DNA of 64,000 bases from Mucilaginibacter corticis (GCF_007558865.1 NZ_VLPK01000003.1:620001-684000); one strand, 5' to 3'. Numbered from the stretch's first letter, positions 17,709 through 27,293 are shown. Numbers and translations: made by a program. Notes: generated by a model from the letters alone, not told the origin.

Positions 17709-18413
17709 TTACTTGTTGAGTGCCAGTTGCTGGGTGCCGAGGGCGGCCTGTATCGCGCTGCTTTCTTCCGGGCTTAATTCAGCCAGCCTTAGCGGCTTTA
17801 AACGTATGCTGTAGATTTTGATGAGCTGCTTATTCGCCCGTGAGCTGTCGGCGTAGTCTAAATTGATACAAACGAAGGAGCTGCGCGAGATAAAGTTTTT
17901 GTAGGTGATGGCGGTTTGTTCCGCCCGGGTATTTTTGGCCGCGGGTACCAGGCTTAAGGAGGTATCCTGGTTTAAGGGAGTGTTTTTGGGCTCAAGGTAT
18001 ACTTTTCCGCGTATATAATGGCCGTAGGTGATGGCGCTATGGATGCTAAACGCGGCGGCGTTGCCGTTATTGGCAAGGGCGTAGCTGAATGTTACGGAGT
18101 CTCCTTTAGTGGACCTGGCGATGAGGGGCTGCTGCATTTCGAGCAGTGCGTAACCGGGCTGGTGACGGGCGGGGGTGTCTGCTTTTGGCGGGGTTTGAAC
18201 GACGTTTTCGGGCACGGCGGCGCTTTCAGCGATGAGTTCGAGGTAGGCGTGGACCAGGTCGTAGGCTCCGGCGCCGGTAAGTACGACAAACCCGGTAAGC
18301 AGCAGGGTCTTATACCAGCCCCATTTTTTCTTATTGTACCAATCCCGGATAAACGCAACGGTGATGATCCCGGCACCGGTAAAAAACAGGATTATAGTAA
18401 TGGTTAAACTCAT
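17709..18413 (-). CDS. Hypothetical membrane-anchored protein
   Basis: A 234-aa protein. It has two N-terminal membrane segments (about 2-22 and 37-55) separated by a WYNKKKWGWYK loop. A Pro/Ala-rich linker follows, then a beta-rich extracytoplasmic domain (about 90-210) ending in a basic/acidic tail (LAELSPEESSAIQAALG). The domain order suggests a periplasmic sensor or binding protein. No family is recognised. It is convergent with the hydroxyacid dehydrogenase gene, 18 bp away. Confidence 0.55.
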   Translation of the reverse strand: MSLTITIILFFTGAGIITVAFIRDWYNKKKWGWYKTLLLTGFVVLTGAGAYDLVHAYLELIAESAAVPENVVQTPPKADTPARHQPGYALLEMQQPLIARSTKGDSVTFSYALANNGNAAAFSIHSAITYGHYIRGKVYLEPKNTPLNQDTSLSLVPAAKNTRAEQTAITYKNFISRSSFVCINLDYADSSRANKQLIKIYSIRLKPLRLAELSPEESSAIQAALGTQQLALNK

Positions 18414-18834
18414 GATAATGGCATTTGGTACGTCAATATACCATAAAAAAGCGATCCTTTACGCTGATTTACAAATTGCGATTATAGGTGATCGGTTTGT
18501 AAATTTATAGCTACCGGGAATACCGGGCTGCTATTTCTGCTGCGGTGATGCTGAACGCCAGGTTTTTAAACAGAACAGGCTTTACTAATAATTAAAGGAT
18601 GTCGTTGCCTTCGGTTACCAGGCAGCATATTTTGCTGTTTAGCAGACCTTATTCAGCAAGATTTCCCAAATGTGGGATAATTAAAACAATCCTGTTTGAA
18701 AAGGACATTTTTGACGCACTCAAATGTTCTTTATCGTCTCTTCATGACGTAAATATGGAGATCAGTTAAGTTAAAATCCTATTAAAAGCGCTGCGTGTGA
18801 GTTGCGGCGCTTTTCAACTTGCTGAGCATTTCCC
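18414..18834. other. Intergenic region upstream of the scoA remnant
   Basis: No gene is visible in these 421 bp. A hairpin with arms aaaagcgc (18784-18791) and gcgctttt (18807-18814) lies just before the scoA start. It could be a terminator of lost upstream sequence or a leader hairpin. The region is AT-rich near 18660-18780 and probably carried the sco promoter. Confidence 0.45.
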
Positions 18835-19072
18835 ATGTATACTATTTTTAAAGATGCGCGGCAGGCGACCGCGGATATTCCGGACGGCGCCACGCTGATG
18901 CTCGAGGGCTTCGGCCTTTGCGGGATCCCGGAAAACGGGATCGCGGCTTTATTGATTTCGGGCGTTAAAGATCTTACTTGTATATCTAATAATGCGGTCT
19001 TTGAAGATTTTGATATCGGCTTGCTGCTGCACAGGCAGCGGTTTAAGAAAATGATCACTTCATATGTTGGTG
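18835..19072 (+). pseudogene. scoA: 3-oxoacid CoA-transferase subunit A, N-terminal fragment
   Basis: The first ~80 residues match SCOT/ScoA: MYTIFKDARQATADIPDGA, then GFGLCGIPENGIAALL, LTCISNNA, IGLLLHRQRFKKMITSYVGE. Homology stops after SYVGE, where intact proteins read NAEFERQ. The frame then runs on through unrelated residues to a stop at 19164. Intact ScoA is about 230 aa, so two thirds is missing. The rest of the operon reappears as a damaged scoB about 3.5 kb on, so the locus was interrupted by the two genes between. Confidence 0.82.
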
Positions 19073-19222
19073 AGAAATATTTAATGCCCCGACACCAAGT
19101 GACCTGGTTTGGTTTCGCTTTCTGCTGGAAAATAAATTCCTTGAAAAATTTGGAATTTTACTAAAGGAATTTATTATATTTAGGCGTAATTACCTAATTA
19201 CTAATTGCTTAAACCTTACAAC

Positions 19223-21754
19223 ATGATCAAATATCTTTTTAAAGCCGCTCCACTAATCGCAGCCCTTCTACTCCTTTTAGGAGTAAACAATTTTTCAGTT
19301 GCGCAAATTGCTGCAAAGAATCCAGTAAAACTCACGCACGGACAACTTGTTGAACCCCAAAATGAAGCACTTGCAAGAAATAAAATAGATCCGGCGGATT
19401 ACACAGGGGCCATTCCAATTACTGACATGGACTTCTGTATTGATTTGCAAAAGAAACTCTATGCAAAGCTGCTCGACGCGGCGAATGGCACCCTGGATAG
19501 TTTAAGCGATAGTCGTACCGGTTTGAAACAATTTTATCTCGCGTTTTGGGGCCAAAATCAGTACCAAACAAAATTGAATGAGTTAAACGATTTAATCGCA
19601 GATTTGGAAAAGCTCAAGTCCAATCCAAAAACTATACCTGCTAGTCCACTTGCTAAAAAAATTGCTTGCACAGCAAAGAAACTGTGCGAGTCCAGCAACT
19701 ATCAAGCTGTAGCCAAACTTAATGAAAGACAATCTTATCTTCAGGTTGATGTTTACCAAGATGAAGCTGTTCGAAAGTTCGTTGAACGATTTTTCTGCGA
19801 TGATTGCGATGCATCCTTGCAAAACCTGAGGAAAAGCGATGACTATTTCACGCAGCTTAATGAGCTACGTCAATTGTTCTTGAACCCACCCCAATTAGAT
19901 GCAGCATTCGAATTTCGCTGTGCCGGCGATGCCAATCCCTTTAATCAGTATTTGAATGAGATAGACAATAATCCATTATATCATTGGTTTGTTCAAAATA
20001 AATGCAGCGATGCGCTTTTTTGGATTTCGGGCGGCAGTTTCCGTTTGACCGCATTTTCGGAGTCTGTTAAATATGACTGGCCGAAATTGATTCTTTTTGA
20101 CAAGATCCTTGATCAGAAAATAGATTCTATCAAGCGCTGTTGCGAAGATGATCCGGAGAAAATACAAACCCTGATTAATGCGCTTAAATCAGGCAAAGTC
20201 AGGTATAAGCATTCGGGGGGGTATCTTTTGGGCTTTAAGGACCGAAAGGATATGTTAACTGATGTCTCGTTTGTCAACCATATCCTGATACCTATAATTC
20301 AGGATCAGAATTGTTGTGGTACAGGTTATGTTGAGCCCTATAAACGCAAATTTATAATTAATTACGACGCAAGTAACGATTACCGAACTTCCAATTCGTG
20401 TTTACGACCATCGGTTTCAGAAGATGAACAAATTGTAATTGCCGTCAATAATATTCCCGCGGAGAAAAATGTGATCATTAGCGGAACCGATATCACAATA
20501 GATAATAAGTCAAAAGCACAGATAGCAATTTCCGATATTGGGACGCAATTAGGCTCTGCCTACACAGCAATAAGCGGATTGCCGGCACTTGGTACAGTAC
20601 TCAACACCAATCCGGTTGTCGTTCCGCCCAATCCAAACATCACCTTAAGTGCAAATTACACCAATGTGCCGCTGCATGCTAATGTACATATGCCGAACTA
20701 CGCGGGACAAACTCGAAAAATTCTAATTGGCTTTAATATTAAAATAGGCAAACATACCTTGAAATTTCCCGGCGCAAATAAGCGGGATATTCTGGAGGCC
20801 TATATAGCTACGGTGGCAGGCGCCGATAGGCCAATTTTTTTACAAGGGTTAACATTCTTTTTGGCCAAATGTAATTCTCAATCAATTAGTATTAAAAACC
20901 AATCAGATTTATTAAAAATACAAGAATCGCAAGCGAAACAGGAAGTCGATGATCTAATCAGCCAATTTAAGAAGTTCATGGATGAAAATGCCGAGCGGAA
21001 AGCTGCGCCTGCTGTGATCAATAACATGAAGATTGTCCTTGCCTATTTGATCCCTAATCTGGATAACGTGCAGATTAAAGATGCTGAAATCAATGACAAA
21101 AGTGAAACGCCTCAATATTCGACAGTCCTTTCAACGTTTGATTTTATTACCGGGCCTAAGGAAAAAGACTATGTATTGACGGAAGAAGCGCCGAAGCCTG
21201 GTAAATCAGGCGCAGGGGCTAAGCCATCGGGAGATGCTAGTGATTCAGTCAAAGTCAACAAGTTGAAAGGAAGTTTTAGTGTGGCCAAGAAACACATTGT
21301 ACAAGTGAGCGGAGGTATCGGAATTACTACCAACGATTATGTGATGAATGACGCGGCAATCGTGAATAATCAGCTTGTGGTCACGCCGAAAGACCAACAA
21401 GTCAGCTTTATCATCGGATTGCACTTTTTCCCCGCCGGAGCATTCAATTTGGACAATAGCTTTCTGGGCATTAAAAACAAAAAAAACTTGGAGGGACATT
21501 TCTGGAACAGGTTTTCCATCTACACCGGGGTGGGCATTCCCGACCCTTCCAGGAACTTCTATGGGGGGCTAAGTCTTGATTTGGTGCCTGGCATCAGGTT
21601 GACCGGGGGTGAACATTTTATTCGTTATACCAAGTATCAAATTACGAACAATGTGATTACCGATCAGGCAGGTGCATTCCGTGGTGCCGGCCCCTTCTTT
21701 GGTTTAGCTGTTGATGCAGATTTCGTTGGCAAATTGTTTACCTTATTTAAATAG
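19223..21754 (+). CDS. Large secreted protein of unknown function with C-terminal barrel-like region
   Basis: 843 aa from the start MIKYLFKAAPLIAALLL, a clear Sec signal peptide ending near SVAQ; a TTG upstream is less likely. The first half is helical with several Cys pairs (FFCDDCD, KRCCEDD, NCCGTG). The middle has Asn/Thr-rich beta repeats (VNNIPAEKNVIISG, LSANYTNVPLHANVHM) and then a helix-rich stretch. The last ~150 residues alternate in the way of an outer-membrane barrel (VQVSGGIGITT, YTGVGIPDPSRNFYGGLSLDL, FFGLAVDADF) and end in Phe-Lys. No family was recognised. A lipoprotein gene follows after two bases, so the two probably act together at the cell surface. Confidence 0.75.
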   Translation: MIKYLFKAAPLIAALLLLLGVNNFSVAQIAAKNPVKLTHGQLVEPQNEALARNKIDPADYTGAIPITDMDFCIDLQKKLYAKLLDAANGTLDSLSDSRTGLKQFYLAFWGQNQYQTKLNELNDLIADLEKLKSNPKTIPASPLAKKIACTAKKLCESSNYQAVAKLNERQSYLQVDVYQDEAVRKFVERFFCDDCDASLQNLRKSDDYFTQLNELRQLFLNPPQLDAAFEFRCAGDANPFNQYLNEIDNNPLYHWFVQNKCSDALFWISGGSFRLTAFSESVKYDWPKLILFDKILDQKIDSIKRCCEDDPEKIQTLINALKSGKVRYKHSGGYLLGFKDRKDMLTDVSFVNHILIPIIQDQNCCGTGYVEPYKRKFIINYDASNDYRTSNSCLRPSVSEDEQIVIAVNNIPAEKNVIISGTDITIDNKSKAQIAISDIGTQLGSAYTAISGLPALGTVLNTNPVVVPPNPNITLSANYTNVPLHANVHMPNYAGQTRKILIGFNIKIGKHTLKFPGANKRDILEAYIATVAGADRPIFLQGLTFFLAKCNSQSISIKNQSDLLKIQESQAKQEVDDLISQFKKFMDENAERKAAPAVINNMKIVLAYLIPNLDNVQIKDAEINDKSETPQYSTVLSTFDFITGPKEKDYVLTEEAPKPGKSGAGAKPSGDASDSVKVNKLKGSFSVAKKHIVQVSGGIGITTNDYVMNDAAIVNNQLVVTPKDQQVSFIIGLHFFPAGAFNLDNSFLGIKNKKNLEGHFWNRFSIYTGVGIPDPSRNFYGGLSLDLVPGIRLTGGEHFIRYTKYQITNNVITDQAGAFRGAGPFFGLAVDADFVGKLFTLFK

Positions 21755-21756
21755 TG

Positions 21757-22434
21757 ATGAAAGCAATCAAATTTTTAGTTTTATTGGCTCTGCTGTGCGC
21801 AGGCTGTAAAAAATATAAAGGATTAAGGGATGACGTAAAAGGTGGCCTATACCTACGCGGAAGATTATTTTACAAAGGTGACTATGCAAAAGCGGATACA
21901 CTTAGCCCACTGCCACTTGGCGGCAAAACGGTAAAAATCGGGTATTCAGGGGATCATGGAAACAACTATATTAATTCAACTACTACTGACGCAGACGGTT
22001 ATTTTACGTTTACGAATTTGGGCACCGATAGCACCTATTTCGTATTTGCCCAGGACACCGAAGACTCTATCGGCTTATATGGGAAGCTGATTTGGAAATT
22101 AAAGGCTTCATTAAATACAACCCTCGTGATGATGCCTTCTGATTCGCTTCAGAATGGAATCGTATATCATGTCACAGACGGAACCGACGCGGTAAGTAAT
22201 TGCCAGGTTTGCCTGTTTCGGTCACAATCATTGTCTTCTACAGGAAATTGCGACTTGGCAACCTACACCCTAACAACAAATGCTAATGGAATTGCTTACC
22301 TGATGAATATTCCCACGGGAAATTATTATACACTTTTACAATTTAAAATTGATTCGACAAAGAGCCTAAAAGGCTCAGACAATTTTAACGTAGGTTTGGC
22401 TGGCATTGCCAAGAGAACGGGGGTAGTAAAGTAA
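21757..22434 (+). CDS. Lipoprotein with Ig-like/carboxypeptidase-regulatory-type repeats
   Basis: 225 aa with a lipobox near the N-terminus (LLCAGCKKY). The body has beta-sandwich-like segments of the kind TTDADGYFTFTNLGTDSTYFVFAQ and LTTNANGIAYLMNIPTGNYYTLLQF, resembling CarboxypepD_reg-like folds. It starts two bases after the 843-aa secreted protein and is therefore translationally coupled to it. A surface-anchored partner of that protein is the simplest reading. No specific function can be given. Confidence 0.72.
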   Translation: MKAIKFLVLLALLCAGCKKYKGLRDDVKGGLYLRGRLFYKGDYAKADTLSPLPLGGKTVKIGYSGDHGNNYINSTTTDADGYFTFTNLGTDSTYFVFAQDTEDSIGLYGKLIWKLKASLNTTLVMMPSDSLQNGIVYHVTDGTDAVSNCQVCLFRSQSLSSTGNCDLATYTLTTNANGIAYLMNIPTGNYYTLLQFKIDSTKSLKGSDNFNVGLAGIAKRTGVVK

Positions 22435-22484
22435 AATAGGGGTAAAACAAAATAAAGAAAACGGGGCCAACTCGTTTTATGTAA

Positions 22485-22622
22485 TGCTACCACTTGACCG
22501 GCTCCTTCGACTTCCTGCTGCGGGTGGCGTGCCGGGATATGGATGAAAATAACTTGATAATAGATGAAAATCTGTCTAGGTTGGCCATTAACCGACTTAA
22601 TGGTTTTTTCGGAACAAACTAG
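22485..22622 (+). pseudogene. Lrp/AsnC-family regulator, C-terminal fragment
   Basis: The frame CYHLTGSFDFLLRVACRDMDE, followed by LIIDENLSRLAINRLNGFF, matches the ligand-binding RAM domain of Lrp/AsnC proteins, where intact members read ECYHxxGxYDFLLRVxxxDxxxY. It begins right after an in-frame stop and ends at another. The helix-turn-helix part is gone. It sits between the secreted-protein pair and the scoB remnant, among other gene fragments. Confidence 0.7.
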
Positions 22623-22629
22623 CAAAAGG

Positions 22630-23165
22630 GTCATCCTGCAATCTGAGAACGGCATATTGGGTATGGGCCCCTATCCTACCGGGGAACGGTATCGGCTGAC
22701 CTGATCATTGCTGGCAAACTAACGGTTACGTTGCTCCCTTGCGCTTCGATTTTCAATTCGGCGGAGAGTTTCACGATGACCTGAGGCGGGCAAATCGGCC
22801 TGACGAAACTCGGCGCCATGGAGGTTTCCATGCGCGGGGATATCGCCAACTGGAAGTTCCCGGGTAAAATGGTGAAAGGGATGGGCGAGGCCATGGACCT
22901 GGTGGCTTCGACGGGCCGTATCATTGTCGCTATGCAGCACGGGGATAAGTACGGCGCTTCCAAGCTGCTCCGGGAATGCACTGTGCCGCTGACGGGGTAC
23001 CGTTGCGTACAACGGATCGTAACCGAACTGGCCGTCGTAGGCGTTCAGCCGGAAGGCGGCTTCCTGCTACAGGAGATTGCGCCAGGCTATACCCCGGAGG
23101 ATATTATTTCCGCGACTGCCGCCCCGCTGGCGGTCAGCGATCAGCTGGCGCTGATCGCCTGGTAA
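22630..23165 (+). pseudogene. scoB: 3-oxoacid CoA-transferase subunit B remnant
   Basis: Translation in shifting frames gives ScoB landmarks in order: VILQSENGILGMGPYP, then an IAGKLTVTLLP-like segment, SAESF, GGQIGLTKLGAMEVS, ANWKFPGKMVKGMGEAMDLV and VAVQ-type residues to LALIAW. There are stops and frame changes between 22690 and 22785. The part from 22788 is a clean frame to the native C-terminus. The N-terminal quarter, including the catalytic region, is missing. This is the other half of the sco locus begun at 18835. Confidence 0.8.
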
Positions 23166-23395
23166 ACAGCATGCGCAGGAAACTTTGCTGCGGATCCGGT
23201 AAAAACCGAACAGCGTGCTGAAATTATTTTTTTTATTGCCGGATGGGGACAATACTTCCACATTTGTCCCATTAATCGCCTTCAATTCCCTGCCAAACAG
23301 GGTTCTTCATATAGGTTATCAGCAATGGTAAATTTGGTTTTAAAATTTAGTTGGTGGCTAGCAGGGTTCCGCGAGGGAACCCTGTCAAAGCCGGT

Positions 23396-23887
23396 TCAAA
23401 CTGCGGCCCGTTTGGGGACGGTCAGCTTGTAACCCAAATCCCGTTTCGCTTCTTTCATTACAAATGTGCTTTGTACCGAGCCGACGATCTTCAGCTGGAA
23501 CAGCTTTTTCATCAGGAAATGGTGGTAACTTTCCAGGTCACTTACGGCGATCCGCAAAATAAAATCATATTGCCCCGACATGTGGTAACATTCCACCACT
23601 TCGTCAAATTGAATGATCTCCTGTTCAAAGGATTCGAGGATGTCCCCTGAATGGTCCTTTAATTGTACATGGGTAAAGGCCATGGTCCGGCGGTCAATCT
23701 TGGTATGGTCCAGCACGGCGATGTAGCCGCGGATAATGCCGAATTCCTGCATGCGTTTGACGCGGTCAAATATGGGACTGGAGGTTTTATGTAATTTTTC
23801 ACCGATCTCTTTATTGGTCAGCCGGGCGTTCTCCTGCAGCAATTGCAGGATCTTGATATCTACTTCGTCGAGGGTATAACTGTGCAT
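23396..23887 (-). CDS. Lrp/AsnC family transcriptional regulator
   Basis: A 163-aa regulator with an N-terminal helix-turn-helix (LDEVDIKILQLLQENARLTNKEIGEKL) and the RAM ligand-binding domain (YHMSGQYDFILRIAVSDLESYHHF). Members bind amino acids and control their metabolism. It is intact, on the minus strand, and adjacent to the broken sco genes. It may once have controlled a divergent target, of which only the gcvH fragment and its upstream region remain. Confidence 0.9.
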   Translation of the reverse strand: MHSYTLDEVDIKILQLLQENARLTNKEIGEKLHKTSSPIFDRVKRMQEFGIIRGYIAVLDHTKIDRRTMAFTHVQLKDHSGDILESFEQEIIQFDEVVECYHMSGQYDFILRIAVSDLESYHHFLMKKLFQLKIVGSVQSTFVMKEAKRDLGYKLTVPKRAAV

Positions 23888-24152
23888 AACAGGATTTTTT
23901 TCTGAAATTTGATTAAAAACAAGATTTTTTATTGGTTTAATTGGTTGTACTTCAAGTACTTAACGCAAGTTAATGAATTGTTCAAATAAAGCAAGAACGC
24001 AGGATAAAATACTGCGGCCGGCCCGCTTAGCAGCATGGTAAACTGAATGTTTCGCGGATTTGGGAAAGTGCCGCCCGATCGGTCAACTTTGATTCCAAAT
24101 TAGGTTCGTTTGGGGTGGCGGGAGGCCGTCGCCCTTTTTTAAATTTCACAGC

Positions 24153-24233
24153 ATGATCGAATTTCCGGAAGATTTGTATTATTCCAAAGACCATGAGTGG
24201 TTGCGGATCAATGGCGATACAGGCAGCCTGTGA
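24153..24233 (+). pseudogene. gcvH: Glycine cleavage H protein, N-terminal fragment
   Basis: A 26-codon frame MIEFPEDLYYSKDHEWLRIN followed by GDTGSL and a stop. The YSKDHEWL motif is diagnostic of GcvH, which is normally about 126 aa and carries a lipoylated Lys; here the lipoyl domain is absent. A strong terminator lies 140 bp downstream, as if the rest of the gene had been deleted. Other GcvH-like segments were not found in the gap. Confidence 0.7.
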
Positions 24234-24574
24234 TTCGATAAGCCCATCGTTCTTTAAAACAATTTGACACTGCTTTAGCAAACGGGAGGCCGGGGCTGCC
24301 TTCCGTTTTAAAAAACTCAACGTATCGTTCTTACTTGTAAACCAGATTTATTACGCACAAAAGAAAGTATCCGGGAAGTGGCGTTGCTTCCCGTTTATTT
24401 TTTTTCAAAATCCCGGTAAAATTTGCGGAAAAACCACACTCAACAGCAAATAATACTGAATCGGAAAAATATTCTCACGTTTAAATGATTCCGGGCAATT
24501 TCGTCCCATGAATAAAAGAACGGTCATTTCATATCACCCTTCACCGGGTATAAATCCACGCTGAAAATTAAAAT
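24234..24574. other. Non-coding stretch after the gcvH fragment
   Basis: No gene was recognised. It contains the terminator at 24372-24405, probably a relic of the gcvH gene, and then an AT-rich stretch that must hold the promoter of the downstream Lrp gene. Confidence 0.45.
24372..24405 (+). terminator. Orphan rho-independent terminator
   Basis: Stem cgggaag / cttcccg with an 8-nt loop, followed by tttattttttttt. There is no intact plus-strand gene directly upstream, so it is likely left over from the degraded gcvH unit. Confidence 0.75.
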
Positions 24575-25042
24575 ATGAGAACCCTTGACGCCACCGATAT
24601 CAAGATCTTAAATATCCTGCAGGAGAACGCCGACCTGGATATCAAGCAGATCGCCGGCATGATCGATAAATCGATTTCGCCGACCCACCAGCGCATTAAG
24701 AACCTGTACAAGGACGGCTTTATCAAAAAAAGCGTGGCGGTACTCGATCCGCAAAAGATCGGCCGCGGAACGCTGATGGTCACCCAGGTACGGCTCAATG
24801 TACATGCAAGCGAGGGGATCGTGGCCTTTGCCGAGGCGGTAAATGCTTTTCCGGAAGTAAATACTTGTCTCCACTTATCCGGTAAATACGATTTCCTGCT
24901 ACTCGTATCGTTCCGCAGCCCGCAGGAATATAACCAGTTCCTGAAACATAAACTGGCCGTGCTTCCCGGTGTCGCCAAAGTACAAAGTTCACTGATCCTG
25001 GAGGAGTTTAAAGCGAACGGCCCCTACATTGTGGAACCCTGA
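24575..25042 (+). CDS. Lrp/AsnC family transcriptional regulator
   Basis: A 155-aa protein with an HTH (LDATDIKILNILQENADLDIKQIAGMI) and a RAM domain (LHLSGKYDFLLLVSFRSPQEYNQF). It is distinct from the Lrp at 23396 but has the same architecture. It is followed 99 bp later by a subtilase gene in the same direction. Together with the remnants of sco and gcvH genes, it suggests this cargo once dealt with amino-acid or ketone-body catabolism. Confidence 0.9.
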   Translation: MRTLDATDIKILNILQENADLDIKQIAGMIDKSISPTHQRIKNLYKDGFIKKSVAVLDPQKIGRGTLMVTQVRLNVHASEGIVAFAEAVNAFPEVNTCLHLSGKYDFLLLVSFRSPQEYNQFLKHKLAVLPGVAKVQSSLILEEFKANGPYIVEP

Positions 25043-25141
25043 ATCCGCAGCATGATATCCTGCAAAAACCGCCGGTGCAGTATGCTATCCTGAATTTAGC
25101 GGCTTTGTTCGGGGTCTAAGCGAAAATTTGAAAATTGCCCC

Positions 25142-26683
25142 ATGTTTAAATTAACCACTCCTACTTTCATCGGGCTTTTCGGCCTGATCAGTTTTCAAAG
25201 TTTCGCCCAGGCGCCGGACTGGCAGCACCTCGACCTGCAACAGGACCATGTCTTTGGTATCAGCACGGACAAAGCCTACCGTGAACTGCTGAAAGGCAAG
25301 AAAGCCAAACCGGTCGTTGTCGCTATCCTGGACAGCGGCACGGATACCAGCCACCGCGACCTGAGCAGCGTCCTTTGGAACAATCCCCGGGAAAAACCCG
25401 CTAACGGACGTGATGACGATCATAACGGCCATATTGACGATACTCATGGGTGGAGCTTTATCGGCGGTGCCAAAGGTGACGTTCAATACGATAACCTCGA
25501 ACTTACCCGGCTGATCCGTCGTGGTGATGGCAAACAGCGTCCTGAACTGCAAACCGACTTCGACAACCAGCGCAGCCAGGCGCAGGCGACCGTGGCCGGG
25601 ATCACCCGTTTCCGCGACGTGCTGGATACCATCGTCCATCATATCAATAAACAAGTACCGACTTTAGAAGACTTCCGGGCTTACCAGCCGGAGGGCGCGG
25701 CGCAGGCGCATGTAAAAAGTATTTTACTACAGCAGTTGCAGGAAGGTACGTATAATAATTTCAGAAAGCAGCAACTGGAAGAGGGACTCGCGCATTTCCG
25801 GGAGCAGGCCGATTACCAGCTGAACCCTGAATTTGATCCCCGTCCTGTTGTCGGTGATGATTATAATAATTCTGCAGAAACAAATTATGGTAACCGGAAT
25901 GTGTTCGGGCCTTCCGCTTTGCACGGCACCCATGTCGCCGGGATCGTCGGCGCACGCCGGAGCGATACTTCCAAAGTGCGCGGCATCGCCGATCATGTCC
26001 GGTTAATGATTGTCCGGGCAGTACCTGACGGCGACGAACGCGACAAGGATATCGCCAACGGGATCCGCTATGCCGCGGATAACGGAGCGAAAGTGATCAA
26101 TATGAGTTTTGGCAAACCTTATAGCTGGGACAAACCCGCCGTTGACGCAGCGGCTAAATATGCCTTATCCAAAGACGTCTTATTGATCCAGGCCGCGGGC
26201 AATTCAGGCGAGAATATTGACAGTACCGCTAACTTCCCTACTCGGGTTTTTGCGGACGGCAGCGGCACCGCCGGCGCTTGGATCGTGGTCGGCGCTTCTG
26301 GCTGGCAGGATGACGAACACCTTGCTGCTTCCTTCTCTAATTATGGCAAAACCGCCGTAGATGTTTTTGCGCCGGGCGAACAGATCTTATCCACCGTTCC
26401 GGGTAATGCCTATGTCCGCGAGAACGGGACGAGCATGGCGGCGCCTGTCGTAACCGGACTGGCCGCCCTAATCAGGGAATACTATCCCAAGCTGAGCGCC
26501 ATGCAGGTAAAGGAGATCATCCTGCAATCGGTAAGCAAGGTCTCACATCATGTTACGATCAATAAAAACGGCCAACCCGTCAGCGTTCCTTTCAGCGATC
26601 TGTGCCGCACGGGCGGAATCGTAAATGCTTACGAAGCGCTCCGGCTGGCTGAGACCTATACAAAAGAAAAAAAGAGTACCTGA
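25142..26683 (+). CDS. S8 family serine peptidase (subtilase)
   Basis: A 513-aa secreted protease with a signal peptide (FIGLFGLISFQSFAQ). The catalytic triad is visible: Asp64 in AILDSGTDTSH, His261 in LHGTHVAGI and Ser431 in GTSMAAPVVTG; the oxyanion Asn is in AAGNSGEN. An insert of about 130 aa lies between the Asp and His blocks, as in many Bacteroidetes subtilases. It ends about 30 residues after the fold, with no C-terminal sorting domain. A terminator follows, so it is likely the end of the Lrp-subtilase unit. Confidence 0.92.
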   Translation: MFKLTTPTFIGLFGLISFQSFAQAPDWQHLDLQQDHVFGISTDKAYRELLKGKKAKPVVVAILDSGTDTSHRDLSSVLWNNPREKPANGRDDDHNGHIDDTHGWSFIGGAKGDVQYDNLELTRLIRRGDGKQRPELQTDFDNQRSQAQATVAGITRFRDVLDTIVHHINKQVPTLEDFRAYQPEGAAQAHVKSILLQQLQEGTYNNFRKQQLEEGLAHFREQADYQLNPEFDPRPVVGDDYNNSAETNYGNRNVFGPSALHGTHVAGIVGARRSDTSKVRGIADHVRLMIVRAVPDGDERDKDIANGIRYAADNGAKVINMSFGKPYSWDKPAVDAAAKYALSKDVLLIQAAGNSGENIDSTANFPTRVFADGSGTAGAWIVVGASGWQDDEHLAASFSNYGKTAVDVFAPGEQILSTVPGNAYVRENGTSMAAPVVTGLAALIREYYPKLSAMQVKEIILQSVSKVSHHVTINKNGQPVSVPFSDLCRTGGIVNAYEALRLAETYTKEKKST

Positions 26684-27014
26684 ACGAAATAACCGCCTTT
26701 CAGGGCTACAACGAAACGCTAAGTTCTTTATTACAAATCTGAAATCTATACAATTTAATAGGGGTAACATTAAGTTGAAATGCGCCGGGAGCGTCCGGCG
26801 CATTTATTTTTGTTATGCCCCATTATAATTATATGAGCAACAACACCTGAAAATAATTGCCATATGGAAACCCTATCTCAAAAAATTAGTTCATGACGGC
26901 ATCGCCGTAGTGAAGCTATAAACTATCTATCCGTTTATAGCCGTTTATAAACGTGTAAATGCTCATTTTCATGGCCAACTGTCCATACGTTTGTACCAAC
27001 AAACAAAAAAGAAA
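26684..27014. other. Intergenic region with terminator and AT-rich leader
   Basis: It contains the subtilase terminator (26778-26810). Short repeats of a cgtttata motif (around 26930-26955, including gtttataaac) lie upstream of the small membrane-protein gene. They could be operator or promoter elements; no gene is visible. Confidence 0.4.
26778..26810 (+). terminator. Terminator of the subtilase gene
   Basis: An 11-bp perfect stem, aaatgcgccgg / ccggcgcattt, with a 6-nt loop, followed by an attttt tract. Confidence 0.9.
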
Positions 27015-27242
27015 ATGAGACTATTATTTGTATTTGGTTTCTTCGTAACCTATGGAGCGGTATTAACCGCAACCGTAAACAATCCATGGCCAAACTTCAG
27101 CGGCGTAATCATCTTGTGGTTTATGATTTATTTGATCACGGCACCTGCCCGCAGGCGCAGGGAATACTGGGAGAACAGAAGGGCGCTCCAGGAGGAATAC
27201 TGGCGCAGCTCCATCCGCTATCAAAACAGGTATCGGTATTAG
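27015..27242 (+). CDS. Small membrane protein with charged tail
   Basis: 75 aa from MRLLFVFGFF; an upstream ATG eight codons away is less likely. It has two hydrophobic segments joined by NNPWPNF and then a strongly basic aromatic tail (RRRREYWENRR...RYQNRYRY). The layout is the same as the small proteins at 12712 and 28687: two TM segments, an N-P-[FW]-P loop and a charged C-terminus. Function unknown. Confidence 0.6.
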   Translation: MRLLFVFGFFVTYGAVLTATVNNPWPNFSGVIILWFMIYLITAPARRRREYWENRRALQEEYWRSSIRYQNRYRY

Positions 27243-27293
27243 GACACAATACCTTATAGATCATAAAAAATTATGGGAACCGGGGAATTGGAA

